Shown piece after piece: positions 34,631 through 45,912 of a stretch of DNA of 64,000 bases. Both the position numbers and the translations under genes were made by a program. The stretch is from Amanita rubescens (lineage: Eukaryota; Basidiomycota; Agaricomycetes; Agaricales; Amanitaceae): positions 1 to 64,000 of the forward strand of contig WION01000062.1 of assembly GCA_015039365.1 (NCBI GenBank), written 5' to 3'. Position 1 is the stretch's first letter. Every line of letters begins with the position of its first letter. Under the pieces are notes generated by a model. It made no database searches. It had not been told where the DNA came from and was given only the letters and a program-made list of their open reading frames with translations.

Positions 34631-35565
34631 ATGGCAGCTTTCTTTCGAGCGTACAAGTGTGTACTGCGTTTATCGCCAAATCCTGACTCTAATCAAACCC
34701 AGCGCTTCGCTCCTCAATCGTCCACTACTTACAAACTGCCTTTCCGCAGCGTTCTTGTTCGGAGCTGGAGATGTCATCGCACAGCAGGCCATCGAGAAAA
34801 AGGGAGGCTTTCGTGGGCACGATGTACGATCCCAAGTCAAACCTAGCCTGTTCACGACTAATGGACGATGTGAAAGTATGTGAGAACGGCTAGATTGACG
34901 TTTTACGGAGGTGGGTAGAGTTCAACGAGATTGATTACCCCTTCGTCGGACCAACTCGGATGAAAGGAGCGTTGTTTGGACCACTCATAACGACCTGGTA
35001 TGGGTTTTTGCATCGGATCAAGTTTACGAGTCCAACGAAGGCGGTGGTGTATCGGGTGAGTGTTCGTATTATGAGTCCAAGACTTGTTTGTGCTCATTTA
35101 GTTTTGCTGGCAGGTTTGGCTTGATCAAGCAGTCCTCACCCCTGGTTCGTGGTCAACTTTATCTATGCATATATCTACTTAACAGGATACCCAGTTGGTG
35201 TGATGTTTTTCTACGGGGCGATGAGCGCGTTGGAAGGCAAACCTCACGAAGCCATGGATAGGATACAACGTGTACGTACCCTCACTTCTGCATCACACCA
35301 GTTAACCATATATGTGCAGGCTTACGTCCCTACGCTCATAAGAAATTGGGCTGTCTTTATACCCACTCAAATCATCAATTTTGCACTCGTACCACATCAC
35401 TTGAGATTCCCCGTCGTGAGCGTGGTTGGACTGTTCTGGAGTACGTTCCGGCTCTTCTCTCTCTTTAGCTTGCTTAGTCCCACCCCGCATCCAGACACAT
35501 ACCTGAGCTATGCCAATGCTCAACAACAGCAGATAGAAATAGAAGCTAAGGAGAAGAGAACATGA
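34631..35565 (+). CDS. Mpv17/PMP22-family membrane protein, frame-disturbed start
   Basis: The reading from about 34670 onward splices cleanly into a complete Mpv17/PMP22 protein. Recognisable blocks are ILTLIKPSASLLNRPLLTN, FLFGAGDVIAQQAIEKKG, RTARLTFYGGALFGP, WLDQAVLTPVGVMFFYGAMS, RNWAVFIPTQIINFALVPHH and a C-terminal WNTYLSYANAQQQ. These four-helix proteins sit in mitochondrial inner or peroxisomal membranes. The natural start MAAFFRAY at 34631 is in another frame: one extra base near 34676-34679 separates it from the rest, and the conserved frame has no ATG. Either the start lies elsewhere or the gene is newly broken. Confidence 0.75.
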
Positions 35566-35934
35566 GTTTGTTTGTTTACGTTAGAATTACGTTTGTTTGT
35601 GAAGATACCTCCGCTTCTGCCGAAAATAGAATGGTTGGTGTGCCGTAACTCTTGTACCATTCCTTTGCCCAGAAACGAATACCCCAAGCAAGCAACGCGA
35701 CAGTGAACGAGTGGTATGAATGCCGACGCAAATTGCTATATGAACGCGTCATGATCAAAAGCAAGAGTTCCCTTTATTATATAGCTTCCGTCATTAATTA
35801 AACTTTGACAGTAGGCACCGTTTTCCCGGGACAAGGCTCAGCGCTCAGGGCAGCCTAATGTAGGCGCATGTCAAAGACATATAACCATCGTACTATCAGT
35901 TCCTCGGTTCCCCTTTATCCGCTCTTCCTGCAAC
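35566..35934. other. Mpv17-Y spacer (duplicated at 42365-42649)
   Basis: No gene. The stretch before the ATG of Y1 is similar to that before Y2 (cggttccc, ccgctcttcct-caac, gccgacctcgag), so the spacer was part of the duplicated block. Confidence 0.5.
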
Positions 35935-36981
35935 ATGTCTTCCGACCTCGAGGCGGGATTTGTCCTTCCGCAAAGCGCGGAGATATTGGCCTACGATGAG
36001 AGGGTGAACACCAGCAGTGACAGCTTAGAGCCTGGCACCAGCAAGGTGCAAGTTTCTGGCGTAAAGATCAGTACGTTGCCTTTTGGTAAGAATTTGAAGG
36101 AGGCACTTACTGACGTCAACTTGATAGAACAGAAACCGGTTGGTGGTAAAAAAGGTGGCAAACGCTCCAGCGGAAGACGACAGTAAGCGAGGTTTTTAAC
36201 CGTTTCTTCCCAAACAAAGTTAGCTAAATCTATGCGACATAGCAAAAGTGGTGAGATCGAAGCAAAGGCATGGGAAGGTCGCGTTCCGGAGCGTCTCAAA
36301 CTAGTCCAGAAAGGATATCAAGCTTTGGCGATCATTGTAAGTACCAACACCTTTCGCATTATCGACGGAACCCCAACCTTTAGTTGCCAACAGTGTACCT
36401 TCTTGGCGGGCGTGCAAGTTGCGCTTTTCGCCAGGACCGCAACTCAAACTGACGTCAGTGCCCAAATCGTCAATGGATTCTTTTTTGCCGGTCTCTTAGC
36501 CGACATCGGTGCTGCCATCTTGAGTGCCGCCTCTCAGCGGTGGTTTGAGATGATAAGACGCGAAGAAGCGGAACACGTGTACGACTACTTGAACAAACCT
36601 CACTCGTCGGAGATTCGTCCAGAAGAGGGCGACCAACTTGTGGTAGAGGAAAAGTTATTTTCCCAGACCGTGGTTGGGAAAGAAAGGCAAGAAGAAGAGC
36701 ACGTTAGTAATGTGGCCGCGGCGGTTGTCACTTCCAAACGATACGTTATCGAACAATGGCTCTTCCTTGCATTGAAGGCCCCTCCTTATGCAGCCGTATT
36801 AGGATTCGCATTCATGGTCATGGGAGTGATGCTCTGGGTATGGTCGCACGAGGCGATTGTCGCGAAAGTGCTGTGCACGGTGCTTTGTGTGTTGCTGGTG
36901 ATCCTCCTCCCGCCGTTCGCGATCCAACACGATCGCAGAGAGACTTTGAAGCGTTTTAAGCTCAAGAGAGTCTCCGGATGA
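35935..36981 (+). CDS. family Y four-TM orphan membrane protein, copy 1
   Basis: Four exons (35935-36070, 36128-36182, 36243-36336, 36394-36981) give 290 residues. An alternative donor 15 bases downstream (gtaaga) would also keep frame. A Lys/Arg-rich cytosolic N-terminal region (QKPVGGKKGGKRSSGRR) is followed by two hydrophobic segments (CTFLAGVQVALF; IVNGFFFAGLLADIGAAILS), a charged loop, and two more (AVLGFAFMVMGVMLWVW; VLCTVLCVLLVILLPPF). The C terminus is basic. Paralog Y2 at 42650-43707 keeps all four segments. I do not recognise a named family; such orphan membrane proteins are frequent in agaricomycetes. Confidence 0.78.
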
Positions 36982-37846
36982 CGTCACGTATGCTTTTGAT
37001 ATTGTATCAATTTGGAAACCTTTCGCTTATATTAGTTTCAATTTAAGTGACCGGAGTATAATAGACTCGTCATATACTTCCCCATCCCATGCCATCTTTA
37101 GCAATACACCCTGTACGAGAACAATCTAGCGCTACTCATTTGATGTCACTGCACCCGTTGTTTGCTCGCGGCCCACTGCCTCGAGGGCAAAGACTCTGGC
37201 CCAGCGTGATGATATTGCCATATGTTGCTCTCTTTTCTTCAAGCAGAGTCGCAGGGCCGCTTGATTAATGGGCGCATCAGAAGGTCACAAGCGCAGCAGG
37301 CGTCTGTCATCTCCACGACCATTGATATTGAAGATGGCTGGACAAACTCTAAGATGCCATTAATAACAACGACATTCTGAACAAACCCGTATACGTATAC
37401 ACTATAACCGCACGTGCAAACCGGAAAAGACCTCCGAGCCTCGGCCCCGTTCTGAAAGATCGTAAGGCACCAAATTTTCTGGACGCCAGAAGCTCACCGC
37501 AGAACGAACAAGTAATAAGTAAAGTGAGCGAGTTATCTTGTTGAAATTAAGATTGACTCGTCGCGTACGTTTGCATTTATACTATGCCCGTGTAAGGGAA
37601 CCAGGCCAGTTGGGGCGGGATAAAGGGCAGGGACTCATGAATGCATGATCGGACACCAGCCCATTATAACCTGCTTCTCTTGACGCGCGAGTTGGGCGTA
37701 CAAAAGCTTTCAAAGGAGCCAAATGTAAACAAACAACGGAAGAGTCCATTCTCCAGCTTTCACAGGGACCCGGGGTGCAGGGCTTGTCAATGACGGTCTT
37801 TACTTAAAGTTCACCGGCACTGCCAATGGTTTTAACTCTCCGTGCC
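36982..37846. other. intergenic between Y1 and X1
   Basis: No gene seen. The sequence gccaaatgtaaacaaacaac at 37718-37737 recurs almost exactly at 41366-41385 and contains a forkhead-like GTAAACA core about 110 bases before X1. Confidence 0.45.
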
Positions 37847-38717
37847 ATGTTTTCACCCTCATTATTATTCGGCTCGTTCTCCACACATTCCGGGGACAGC
37901 TCATCTTGCCGCATAGATGACAAAATCTATGGACATTATCCCAACACGAACATCGACTGGCTCGAACTCAGAAAAGAAAGAGAAGAGCCCCAACATGAGT
38001 TTATCATCCTCCGAACCAACAATGACTTTTATCGCATTGAACGGAGACCACCGAAAGGAGCGAATATCCCTTCCAAGTTGCACGGTATCAAGGCGGAGGA
38101 TACCATTATTCATCTCAACCACCAGGATTATGAGAAAGTCTGGGAGTCCGCGGATATCAAGATCATCGTGGCATTTTATCATGATCTAAAGCCTGGCTTG
38201 CATTCCCTTTTTTCTCTCTGTGATGCCATCCGCGTTGACCCCGACGCCGAGAAATACACGTTGGCGCAATTCAACTGTTACTTCTTTGCACGCACTCTCA
38301 TCCTACTCCTTACTCGCCATTTCCTCATACGCCAATATTGCAATCAAGGATTGCCTAGAAACGACTTTGCCAACCTTTCAGGACCTGACATTAATGTCAT
38401 CGTGGACCAGGTTATGATTAGAGTTATGAACATTTGGCTCTCGCAGACAGTCGAGAATGTAAGTAAATAATGTTCCATCCAGTGGTTGGGGAATGCACGA
38501 ATAACGGATTACCATTTTTTTTTAGACAAAGTGCACTTATGAAAAACTTCGACAACGGATAGATGAAATGAATCAAAAACACTGTGCGATGGTTAATTTG
38601 TTGGGCGAGAACGGAGGTGCGGTGTATGATAGCTTGGATCGGAAAACGAATGAAATATGGCGCCACATGTATTCCAATCATAGGGTCCTGTCGCGCCTTC
38701 CCCGCATTCGAGGTTGA
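37847..38717 (+). CDS. family X orphan protein, copy 1
   Basis: Two exons (37847-38458, 38526-38717) give 267 residues. The start was chosen by alignment with copy 2 (MFSPSLLFGSF versus MSHLSLLSIAF). Conserved blocks are IDDKIYGHYPN, HEFIILRTNNDFYRIERRPP, SKLHGIKAEDTIIHL, YTLAQFNCYFFARTLILLLT (then RHFL) and DEMNQKHC. The N-C pair in AQFNCYFFAR following an N-terminal HEFxILR block resembles the arrangement of circularly permuted papain-like domains, but this is only a hypothesis. A short spacer with direct repeats follows. Confidence 0.72.
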
Positions 38718-39503
38718 ATCGGGTAGGACATGGCGGCACATTACGCGGGATCAACATTGGATGCCGGCTACTAGTGTAAAGGAAAGGAAGTGTACGGATA
38801 CTTTGAATTGATCTTCGAGTTGTCGGAGCAGGAACATGACATAGCAAGTGGAGTGGTCCGACCACTAAAGGACCCCCTTGAGGGGAATGAGGAGGGGAGG
38901 TGGCAGCCGAAAGCTCCATTCGGTGTCTGTCACTGCGAAGCCAGTGCCACGGGCTAGCGTAACAGGCGTGGATTGTAAACATGCAGCGATAAGAGAGCAA
39001 AAACGGGGGAGAGCAAAATATAAACAAATAACTTAGTCATTGACGTCAATGACATGGCATCAGATGGATGGATCTTCTTTGGAATGGAAACACCGGGGAG
39101 CCTGAGATTGTGCGGTAAAACTACGGTGAATGATGAATCCGTCGAAGATGAGCGCATCTATCTCCACGTGCCCGCCATGAGGTCTGAACCATCCGAAGAT
39201 CTTGCAATGGCAATTGGTTGTTGTGCGTCTTCGCGATCTGCTCGGAATCAATCCAATAACATTGACCAGTCAAATATCTACAGGGGAAACATTGAACCCT
39301 GACATTTGCTGTAAAGAGGGTCGGCATAAACGACAAACCGGCGAATCCCATGCTGTTCGGCACGTTGTTATTGATGGATGAGGCCTCCAGCATTTACAGG
39401 GTCCCTGTAGGTCCCTGTGCACAGGTTTCGCTGATGGGGCTTAAACTTAAAGCTTCAACCTTCGCAGGCACTGCCAATAGTAACTCTCCGCCGACCGCAA
39501 GTC
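38718..39503. other. X1-X2 spacer with duplicated X promoter
   Basis: No gene. The segment catgctgttcggcacgttg... at about 39349-39503 recurs at about 41731-41866 and 43828-43885/44118-44200, ahead of other X copies, so it is part of the X duplication unit. Another taaacaaat-type string is at 39020-39030. Confidence 0.55.
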
Positions 39504-40554
39504 ATGTCACACCTCTCATTATTGTCAATAGCCTTTCGGTCCTCATCCGCCTCACGTTCGCGCGATGATTCATTATTGGGGATGGCCTTTCGATCCTCGT
39601 CCACCTCACGCTCGCGCGATAAGTCATCTCTCCCGATAGATGATAACATCTATCAACATTGTTCCAACCTTGTCATTATCTCTCTCCGATTCGTGAGAGA
39701 GAGAGAAGATCCCGAGCACGAGTTCATCATCCTCAGAACTAACGCGTCCGACTATTATCGTGTTGAACGGCGACCATCAAAAGGAACGGGTATCAGTTCC
39801 AAGTTGCGTGGCTGCAAAGCAGAGGATACCATTACTCATCTCAATGGATGGCAACACACGAGCGTCCTCAGGGTCGTGAGTTCCAAGATAGAGCTGCACT
39901 ATCGCGGTAACCCAAAGCCTGATTTGCATACGGTTTTTGATTTCTGCAATGCAATCCGCAAGGACCCTGAAACCAAGAAATACTCGTTGGCACAATTCAA
40001 CTGTTACTTCTTTGCGCGCGCTCTCATGCTACTCATTACTCGCCATTTCCTCATAGGCCAATATTCCATCCATATATCACCGAGAAACGACTTTGGAAGC
40101 CTTCCAGGACCTGATATTGATGCCATCGTGGACGAATCGCTGAAAAAAGTGCCACCCAAGAGCTGGATAGTCATGTCTTTCCTTGATCCAAGGGTAAGGA
40201 TGATATCACTCAAGTTTTGATTACTTAAGGAATGACATATTTTTTCAGATCAAGGGCAATACTTACAAGGACGTTCGACGGTATATTCTCGAAATGAATC
40301 AAAAACACTGCCAGAGAGTTACTCAGTTTGGCGGGAAAGGAGATGTGGTGTATGAAACCTTGAACAAGAAGACGGAAGAGATATGGCGCCGTATACATTC
40401 CGATCCAATACCGTCCGAAAAACGAGCCGATCTTGACTTGGCCTTGGATTCTCATGCGACGGCTCAGTCCGACGAGGATATCAAGGAGTTGTTGCTGTCT
40501 CGCGCCGAGCGCAGCGACGACACATCACTATCACGCCTCGTTGAGGCACTTTAA
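39504..40554 (+). CDS. family X orphan protein, copy 2
   Basis: Two exons (39504-40193, 40249-40554)  give 331 residues. Same blocks as copy 1 (IDDNIYQHC, HEFIILRTNASDYYRVERRP, SKLRGCKAEDTITHLN, YSLAQFNCYFFARALMLLIT, EMNQKHC), plus a longer C-terminal tail ending SRLVEAL. The N terminus carries an internal duplication (SIAFRSSSASRSRD then GMAFRSSSTSRSRD, a 60-bp direct repeat at about 39528-39650). It looks intact. Confidence 0.75.
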
Positions 40555-40689
40555 ATGCTCCCCACCTCATCCCCACCAACCTCGTCCGGTTTCGTACTCC
40601 TACGTCTCTCGAACGCGGTGACATTCCTGCTACAGCACGTCGCGCAAATCACATTTATTTATTTGTTGCTTGTATGATAGACTACGAGG

Positions 40690-41250
40690 TTGAACTGGTC
40701 TTCGCATTATCGCGTCGAACCAAATGGAGATGGCACATCGTCCCGGACAAGTCACCGCCTTCCTGATAGATACAGTGTTATTCCAACAAGTCCATTTCTT
40801 CGCACAGAGTCAGAAAGGAAAGGGATTGTGTCCGAACAGGTAATAAATACTAAGCGCCGATCGGCGACCGTTGGAAGGTACGAACATGAACTCCAAGCTG
40901 CGTGGCTGTGGGGAAGAGGATATCTCAACCTAGAGAATTGCAAGTGAAAGGTCCGGGCGAGAACGGATTGCAGGATCAAGGTGGAATTTCGGGTATGATG
41001 CAAAACCTGACTTGTATACATACCATTTGTCAACGTCGAGAAATACTTGTTGGCGCAGTACAATTGCACGCACTCTCACGCTACTCATCATCCGCCATTT
41101 CCTCCTACGCCAATATTGCATCCTGATATCACTGCCTTCCAGAAACTGAGATTGGGTACAGGTCTTGAGAACGAAACCATGACCATCGTGGGTGAGACTG
41201 GTGAGATTAAGCACTGTACGATGGTTGGCGGGAACGGAGTTGCAGTGTAA
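40690..41250 (+). pseudogene. family X copy 3, decayed
   Basis: Pieces in several frames match copies 1 and 2: a RRPLEGTNMNSKLRGC-like block near 40860, KYLLAQYNC near 41040, then ARTLTLLIIRHFLLRQYC in another frame near 41065-41125. Stops and small indels separate them. Confidence 0.7.
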
Positions 41251-41866
41251 TTTGGATGATAAAAATGGCACGGCATGCACCCTATACCATGCAGGCCGCG
41301 ACGATGATGACTCGAACGAAGATGACGGTTCGGAAAGACACTACACGGTGCCGATGCGAGCGAGAGCCAAATGTAAACAAACAACTCGGATCACACTACC
41401 AATTTTCCCTAACATCGCTCACGACGGGAAATCGCGACTCTAGAAGGCCGATAAGAGGCTAGAATGGCGACGGAGGGAGGTATGTCCACGATGGCGATGG
41501 TTTAGGACATCTCTGCGGCATTTGCATCCAAGGCGGTACGAACCGCGGAAGACAACGCGGACGAGAGATACGCCAGCGGAATTGGTGCTCCACCGCGTAG
41601 CTGTGAGGCCAGTTTCTGGAGTGGGGCAGAAAAGCCCGAATATGGAAGGATAGACCGGGTGTGGCTTGAGAGGTGTCCCAGCGTTGACATGCGGTGCGAG
41701 CATGGTCAACGAGAAATGGACGAATCTCATGCTGTTCGGCCCGTTGCTATCAATGAATGAAGCCTCCGGACTTCACAGTTTCCCAGGGCACAGGCATCGC
41801 TAATGGGGTTTAAAGCTTCAAGCTTCGCAGGCCCTGCCAATAGCAACTCTCCGTTGACCGCGAGTC
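41251..41866. other. spacer within X cluster
   Basis: Contains the repeated ccaaatgtaaacaaacaac (41367-41385) and, from 41731, a further copy of the X 5' flank. No gene seen. Confidence 0.45.
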
Positions 41867-42190
41867 ATGGGACTCCTCTCATTATTAGCAATGTCCGAGA
41901 CCGCTCGGAACTGGTCCTCCCCACATTTGCGCGATAATTCGTCTCTCCCGATAGATAGTGATATCTACCGACATTATTCCAACTTTTATATTTACAAATT
42001 CGAACTCTGGAAGAAAAGGGAGCAGCCAGCCTTACACGAGTTTGTCGTCATCGAAGTGTACGTTGGGCAAGGAAACGATGGTACTATCGCATCGAACGGC
42101 GGCCGTCAAAAGGAACGACTATCAAAGACAAACTCCGTGGCTGCGGGGCGGAGGATACCATTACTCCTCTCAGCGACCAGGGTTGCGCAA
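41867..42190 (+). pseudogene. family X copy 4, 5' fragment
   Basis: Starts MGLLSLLAMS, continues SLPIDSDIYRHYSN and EFVVIEV, then breaks up after about 70 codons (RPSKGT-like sequence in a shifted frame). It runs directly into the Mpv17 fragment at 42226, marking a duplication junction. Confidence 0.7.
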
Positions 42191-42225
42191 GTCTCTGGTG
42201 GGACGCATTCTATCAACCCTAAACG

Positions 42226-42360
42226 CACGTGCTGCTTTTCCCCGCAAAGTTTCTCACCAAATTCTGACTTTGATCAAACCAACGCCACGCTCCTCAATCG
42301 CCCACTGCTCATAAACCGTCTTTCCACCGCATTCTTGTTCGGAGCGGTCAAGCATGCTGC
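42226..42360 (+). pseudogene. Mpv17/PMP22-like 5' fragment
   Basis: Reads QILTLIKPT and, one base shifted, ATLLNRPLLINRLSTAFLFG, matching exon 1 of the gene at 34631. It ends abruptly at that exon; the following sequence matches the spacer in front of family Y. Confidence 0.75.
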
Positions 42361-42649
42361 AGAAGCAACGTGACAATGAACAGGTGGTGATATTTGAAAT
42401 GCTGGCGCCAATCGTTACTAATGCTTGAACGAGTTAACCGCAAGAAAACCACGTTCCCTTCATATCTTCCATCATCAAGTAGCTTTGAATGGAAGTACCG
42501 CTTTCTTGGAACAAGGTTCATGGCGCTAATCATACACGCGGAGGTGCATGTAATATATTTAAGCTCTGAACACATGAAACGATCGCACTGTCAGTTGTTC
42601 GGTTCCCATATTACTCCGCTCTTCCTTCAACACGCCTGCCGACCTCGAG

Positions 42650-43707
42650 ATGGGTTTGGTCTCTCCACAACACACGGAAGTGTTAGCCTACAACGAGACT
42701 GAACTGAACATCAGCAGTGACAGCTTAACTCCTAGTGACAGCGAGCCGCGGGTGTCAACGCCAGTTTCTCGCGAGATCAGTATGTTGCGTTTTGATAATA
42801 ATTTGAAGAAGGCACTAACCTCAACTTGGAACTGATAGGTCAGAACTCGACCGATAGTAAAAAACGCGACAGACCCCGCCGCAAGGCACGACGGTAAATG
42901 AGGTTTTGACCATTTCTTCCAAACGAAGTGGCTAAATCAGTGCTCAGACATAGTAGCGAGATCGAAGCAGAGGTATGGAAAGGTCGCGCTCATGAGCGTC
43001 TCAAACTGGTCCAGAACGGATATAATAACCTGGCAATCATTGTAAGTACCCCGCCTTTTTGCATTATCCCCCACAACTTTGATTGCCGACAGTGTACCTT
43101 CTTGGCGGGCGTGCAAGCTGCGATCCTCGGCGTTACCTCTACTCAAACCGGGGTCGCTGCCCAAATCGTTAATGGATTCTTCTTTGCCGGTCTCGTAGCC
43201 GACATCGGTGCTGCCGTCTTGAGTGCTGCCTCTCAGCGGTGGTTTGAGATGATAAGACCCGACGAGGCGGAACACGCGTTCGACTACTTGCAAGAAACTC
43301 ACTCGGGGACTCGTTCAGACGAGATCGAGCAAATTGTGGTAGGGGAAAAGACAAATTCGTTGTCTTCCCAAACCGAGAATGTGGCTGGGAAAGAAAGGCC
43401 GGAAGAAGCTGATCACGTAAATGGGGCAGCAAGCCCGTCTGCGACTTGGACTACTTTAAAACGATACTGTAGTATCGAGCGATGGGTCTTGCTTGCATTG
43501 AAAACCCCTCTCAACGCAGCCTTATTAGGATTTGGGTTCATGCTCGCGGGAGTAATGCTTTGGGTATGGTCGCACGAGGCGCTTGTCGCGAACGTGTTGT
43601 GCACGGTGCTGTGTGCGTTGGTGGTGATCCTCCTCCCATCGTTCAGGATCCCACACAATCGCAGAGAGACATTGAGGCTTTTTAAGCTGCAGAGAGCCGC
43701 CGGATGA
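42650..43707 (+). CDS. family Y four-TM orphan membrane protein, copy 2
   Basis: Four exons (42650-42779, 42839-42893, 42954-43041, 43093-43707) give 295 residues. Compared with Y1, the original ATG has become ACG (cacgcctgccgacc), and the next in-frame ATG at 42650 must serve. The downstream donor gtaaga of Y1 is also lost, but a GTATGT donor 15 bases upstream keeps the frame. Transmembrane segments are conserved (IVNGFFFAGLVADIGAAVLS; LLGFGFMLAGVMLWVW; VLCTVLCALVVILLPSF). Most likely still a functional paralog. Confidence 0.68.
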
Positions 43708-44114
43708 CTTGATATTATTAGTGGTAGAGATCGTCCCACTTATGTTTTGATACTGTACCATAGTTGGACTTCTGATGACATTGACAAGGGTGAATTAAAC
43801 TCGTGTTTCCGGAGTGTGGGAGTCCGATGCTGTTCGGCACCTTGCTATGAATGAGGCCTCCCAGGGCACAGGGCTTAAGAAGCTTCATGTGAAGACTTAG
43901 GTTATCTTCGTGATTGCACGATGTGATAAGTCTCCAGCAGAGGATTCCCGAGAGAGAGAGAGAGATCACGCAAGGGAAATGCGTAGTCAAAGGTTTAGGA
44001 AAGTCCTACAGTAACGAGTACAAGCTCGGCTTAAGTACTCTAGTATTCTAAACTTTATATGTAGTTAAGGAGCCTGATGAGGCTCTTGCGAGTTTAATAT
44101 CGGTGTTTGAGGCC
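43708..44114. other. interrupted X 5' flank
   Basis: Starts as another copy of the X promoter (gatgctgttcggcaccttgc..., 43828-43885), then about 215 bases of unrelated sequence with a (ga)n run at 43953-43967, after which X-like sequence resumes at about 44118. This looks like an insertion into the duplicated promoter. Confidence 0.45.
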
Positions 44115-44260
44115 TTATCCTTTACACTTCAAGTTTCGCAAGCACTGCCAATAGCAACTCTCCGTTGACCCCCCAAGTCATGGCGACAGCGGCTCGCTTA
44201 TTATTCTCGATGCCCTTTCGGTCCTCGTCAACTCATCACATTCGTGAGTGGCGCGTTTTG
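44115..44260 (+). pseudogene. family X copy 5, 5' fragment
   Basis: The string actgccaatagcaactctccgttgacc and the following cattattctcgatgccctttcggtcctcgtc match the 5' flank and first codons of X2 and X4. Only about 30 codons remain. Confidence 0.6.
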
Positions 44261-44629
44261 GTGATGACCGACAAAGATGTATAATTACATATAATTACAG
44301 TCTCCTACAATAAACACCAACTGCGATTTTGACTGCACGAACATTTTACCCACCGTCTGTGGCGGGAACGTGTTATTCAGAAGCCCCGACCATTGTCATA
44401 TATTCTGTACGGACAATGCGACAAGCCAGTTCCCCCAGTTCGCTTTCGGTCGACGGGTCTGCTTTTCCTGAATAGTAAGAAACGCGTGGGATACAATGGA
44501 CGCTAGAACAGCATTACAAAATAAGAACGTGCAAAACATTGTGAACATGCCTTTTTGTCAACAATCTGATCGCTTCGCAAGACTGGTTTTCAACATCTTC
44601 AATAGTACGAACCGGCTCCTTGAACTTTC

Positions 44630-45912
44630 TCAGACATTGCATGGCAAAGACATGCGCGAGTTCCCATTGTTCAGTCGATTTACGAGGACCAGAATTAGTC
44701 TGTGAGCCAGAAGTCTTACAAGACCATCAGTGTCATGAGCACGATCTGGCTTACATTGTCGTCGGTGCCATTGTTCAACAGTCGCTGAACGGGCGAGGAA
44801 CCGGTCTGGGGAGGCATTAGAGATTTTTGCCATAAGGTCCGAAAACAACAAACTAACAGGTGACCCGGGCGGCCTCTTACGACTTGCTTCGACAGATGCA
44901 GCAAGACCTTCCACATAGGCAAGTAGAATGACGGTAAATACTTTATTTGTCACTATGGAAGAAAATTTAGCCCTCAGAAACCCGAATGGGAAAACCACAT
45001 GCCACGTATCATATCTGCAATGAATGCTTCTCTTGCGCCGCTTGCTTGCAGCGTCTCATCAAAGGCAAACTTCCTTCGGGTTGGATCATACGAGTAAAAA
45101 TGAAAGGCCTGGAGGTCGGTAAGTAAACCATGGACACGCAGGCCTTCAAAGTCGACTTTCTTGTTCATTTCGGCCGCCGCTTGTGTACAATCTCAACATA
45201 ACTCAAGAACGATGAATTCAGGCTTACCAAGTAGCTCAAGGAATAGTTGCGCAACGTTGTCGTACCCTTCGTAACCCAACTTCAGTTCGATTACGAGGAA
45301 AATAGTACCCCCAATCATGAATAGCTGTATCAAAGTCTCCGTCAGAAAGTTCGGCATATATTGAGCAATACACCACCTCATGCTCAACCGAACCTCCGCT
45401 AGAGTAAGCTGTCGAAGTCATTGGGTGCTCCGGCGTGTCAATAACCCGACCTTGGAATAATCCGACAATTGGGATAAGGTACTTGGTGTAACGTGAGCAC
45501 GCGAAAAGCATTCTCCTACAGTTGGACATACTGCATCAAAGGCTCTAATTCGCGCCTCTTCCCTCTCCTGATAAATTCGTTCTTGATAGACGTCTTGGAT
45601 GCGCCATGCCGCCTCGGCGATAGTATTATGAAAAGACGGGGGGAGAAGAACAGGAGTAATTGGGTAGGAGTCAAATTTGGTCGTCAAAAAATTATCGGAA
45701 AGACCGAATTGGGGAGCAACTTGGGTCCATTTTGCGGCCGAGAAGGACGGCACTAGGCCTATTCTGGCTTTCTTTATCTGAGAGGGGCTGATGTTCCCGG
45801 CGCTGGCAAGTGATGCAAGAACGTAAGCGAGGTTGGGCCCAAGTGCCAAAAGCTGCTGCATCCACCCAGGCGGAAGAGTTGCGATTACAGCTTTGCCCCT
45901 TGACTTTCCCAT
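44630..45912 (-). pseudogene. PD-(D/E)XK-nuclease-like orphan, frameshifted
   Basis: Minus strand. Exon 1 starts MGKSRGKAVIATLPPGWMQQ at 45912 and contains a basic coil (YQERIYQEREEARIRAFDA). Exon 2 begins YLIPIVGLFQGR and includes ELSDGDFDTAIHDWG. The frame then slips by one base in a run of five G (near 45314-45318), after which it reads TIFLVIELKLGYEGYDNVAQ and LFLELL. Later exons give KKVDFEGLRVHGLLTDLQAF and a C-terminal helix-rich part. The spacing D...VIELK fits the core of PD-(D/E)XK nuclease-fold proteins, and related orphan proteins are abundant in agaricomycetes. With the shift the nuclease core cannot be translated, so the copy is probably dead unless the base is a sequencing error. 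Confidence 0.6.
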
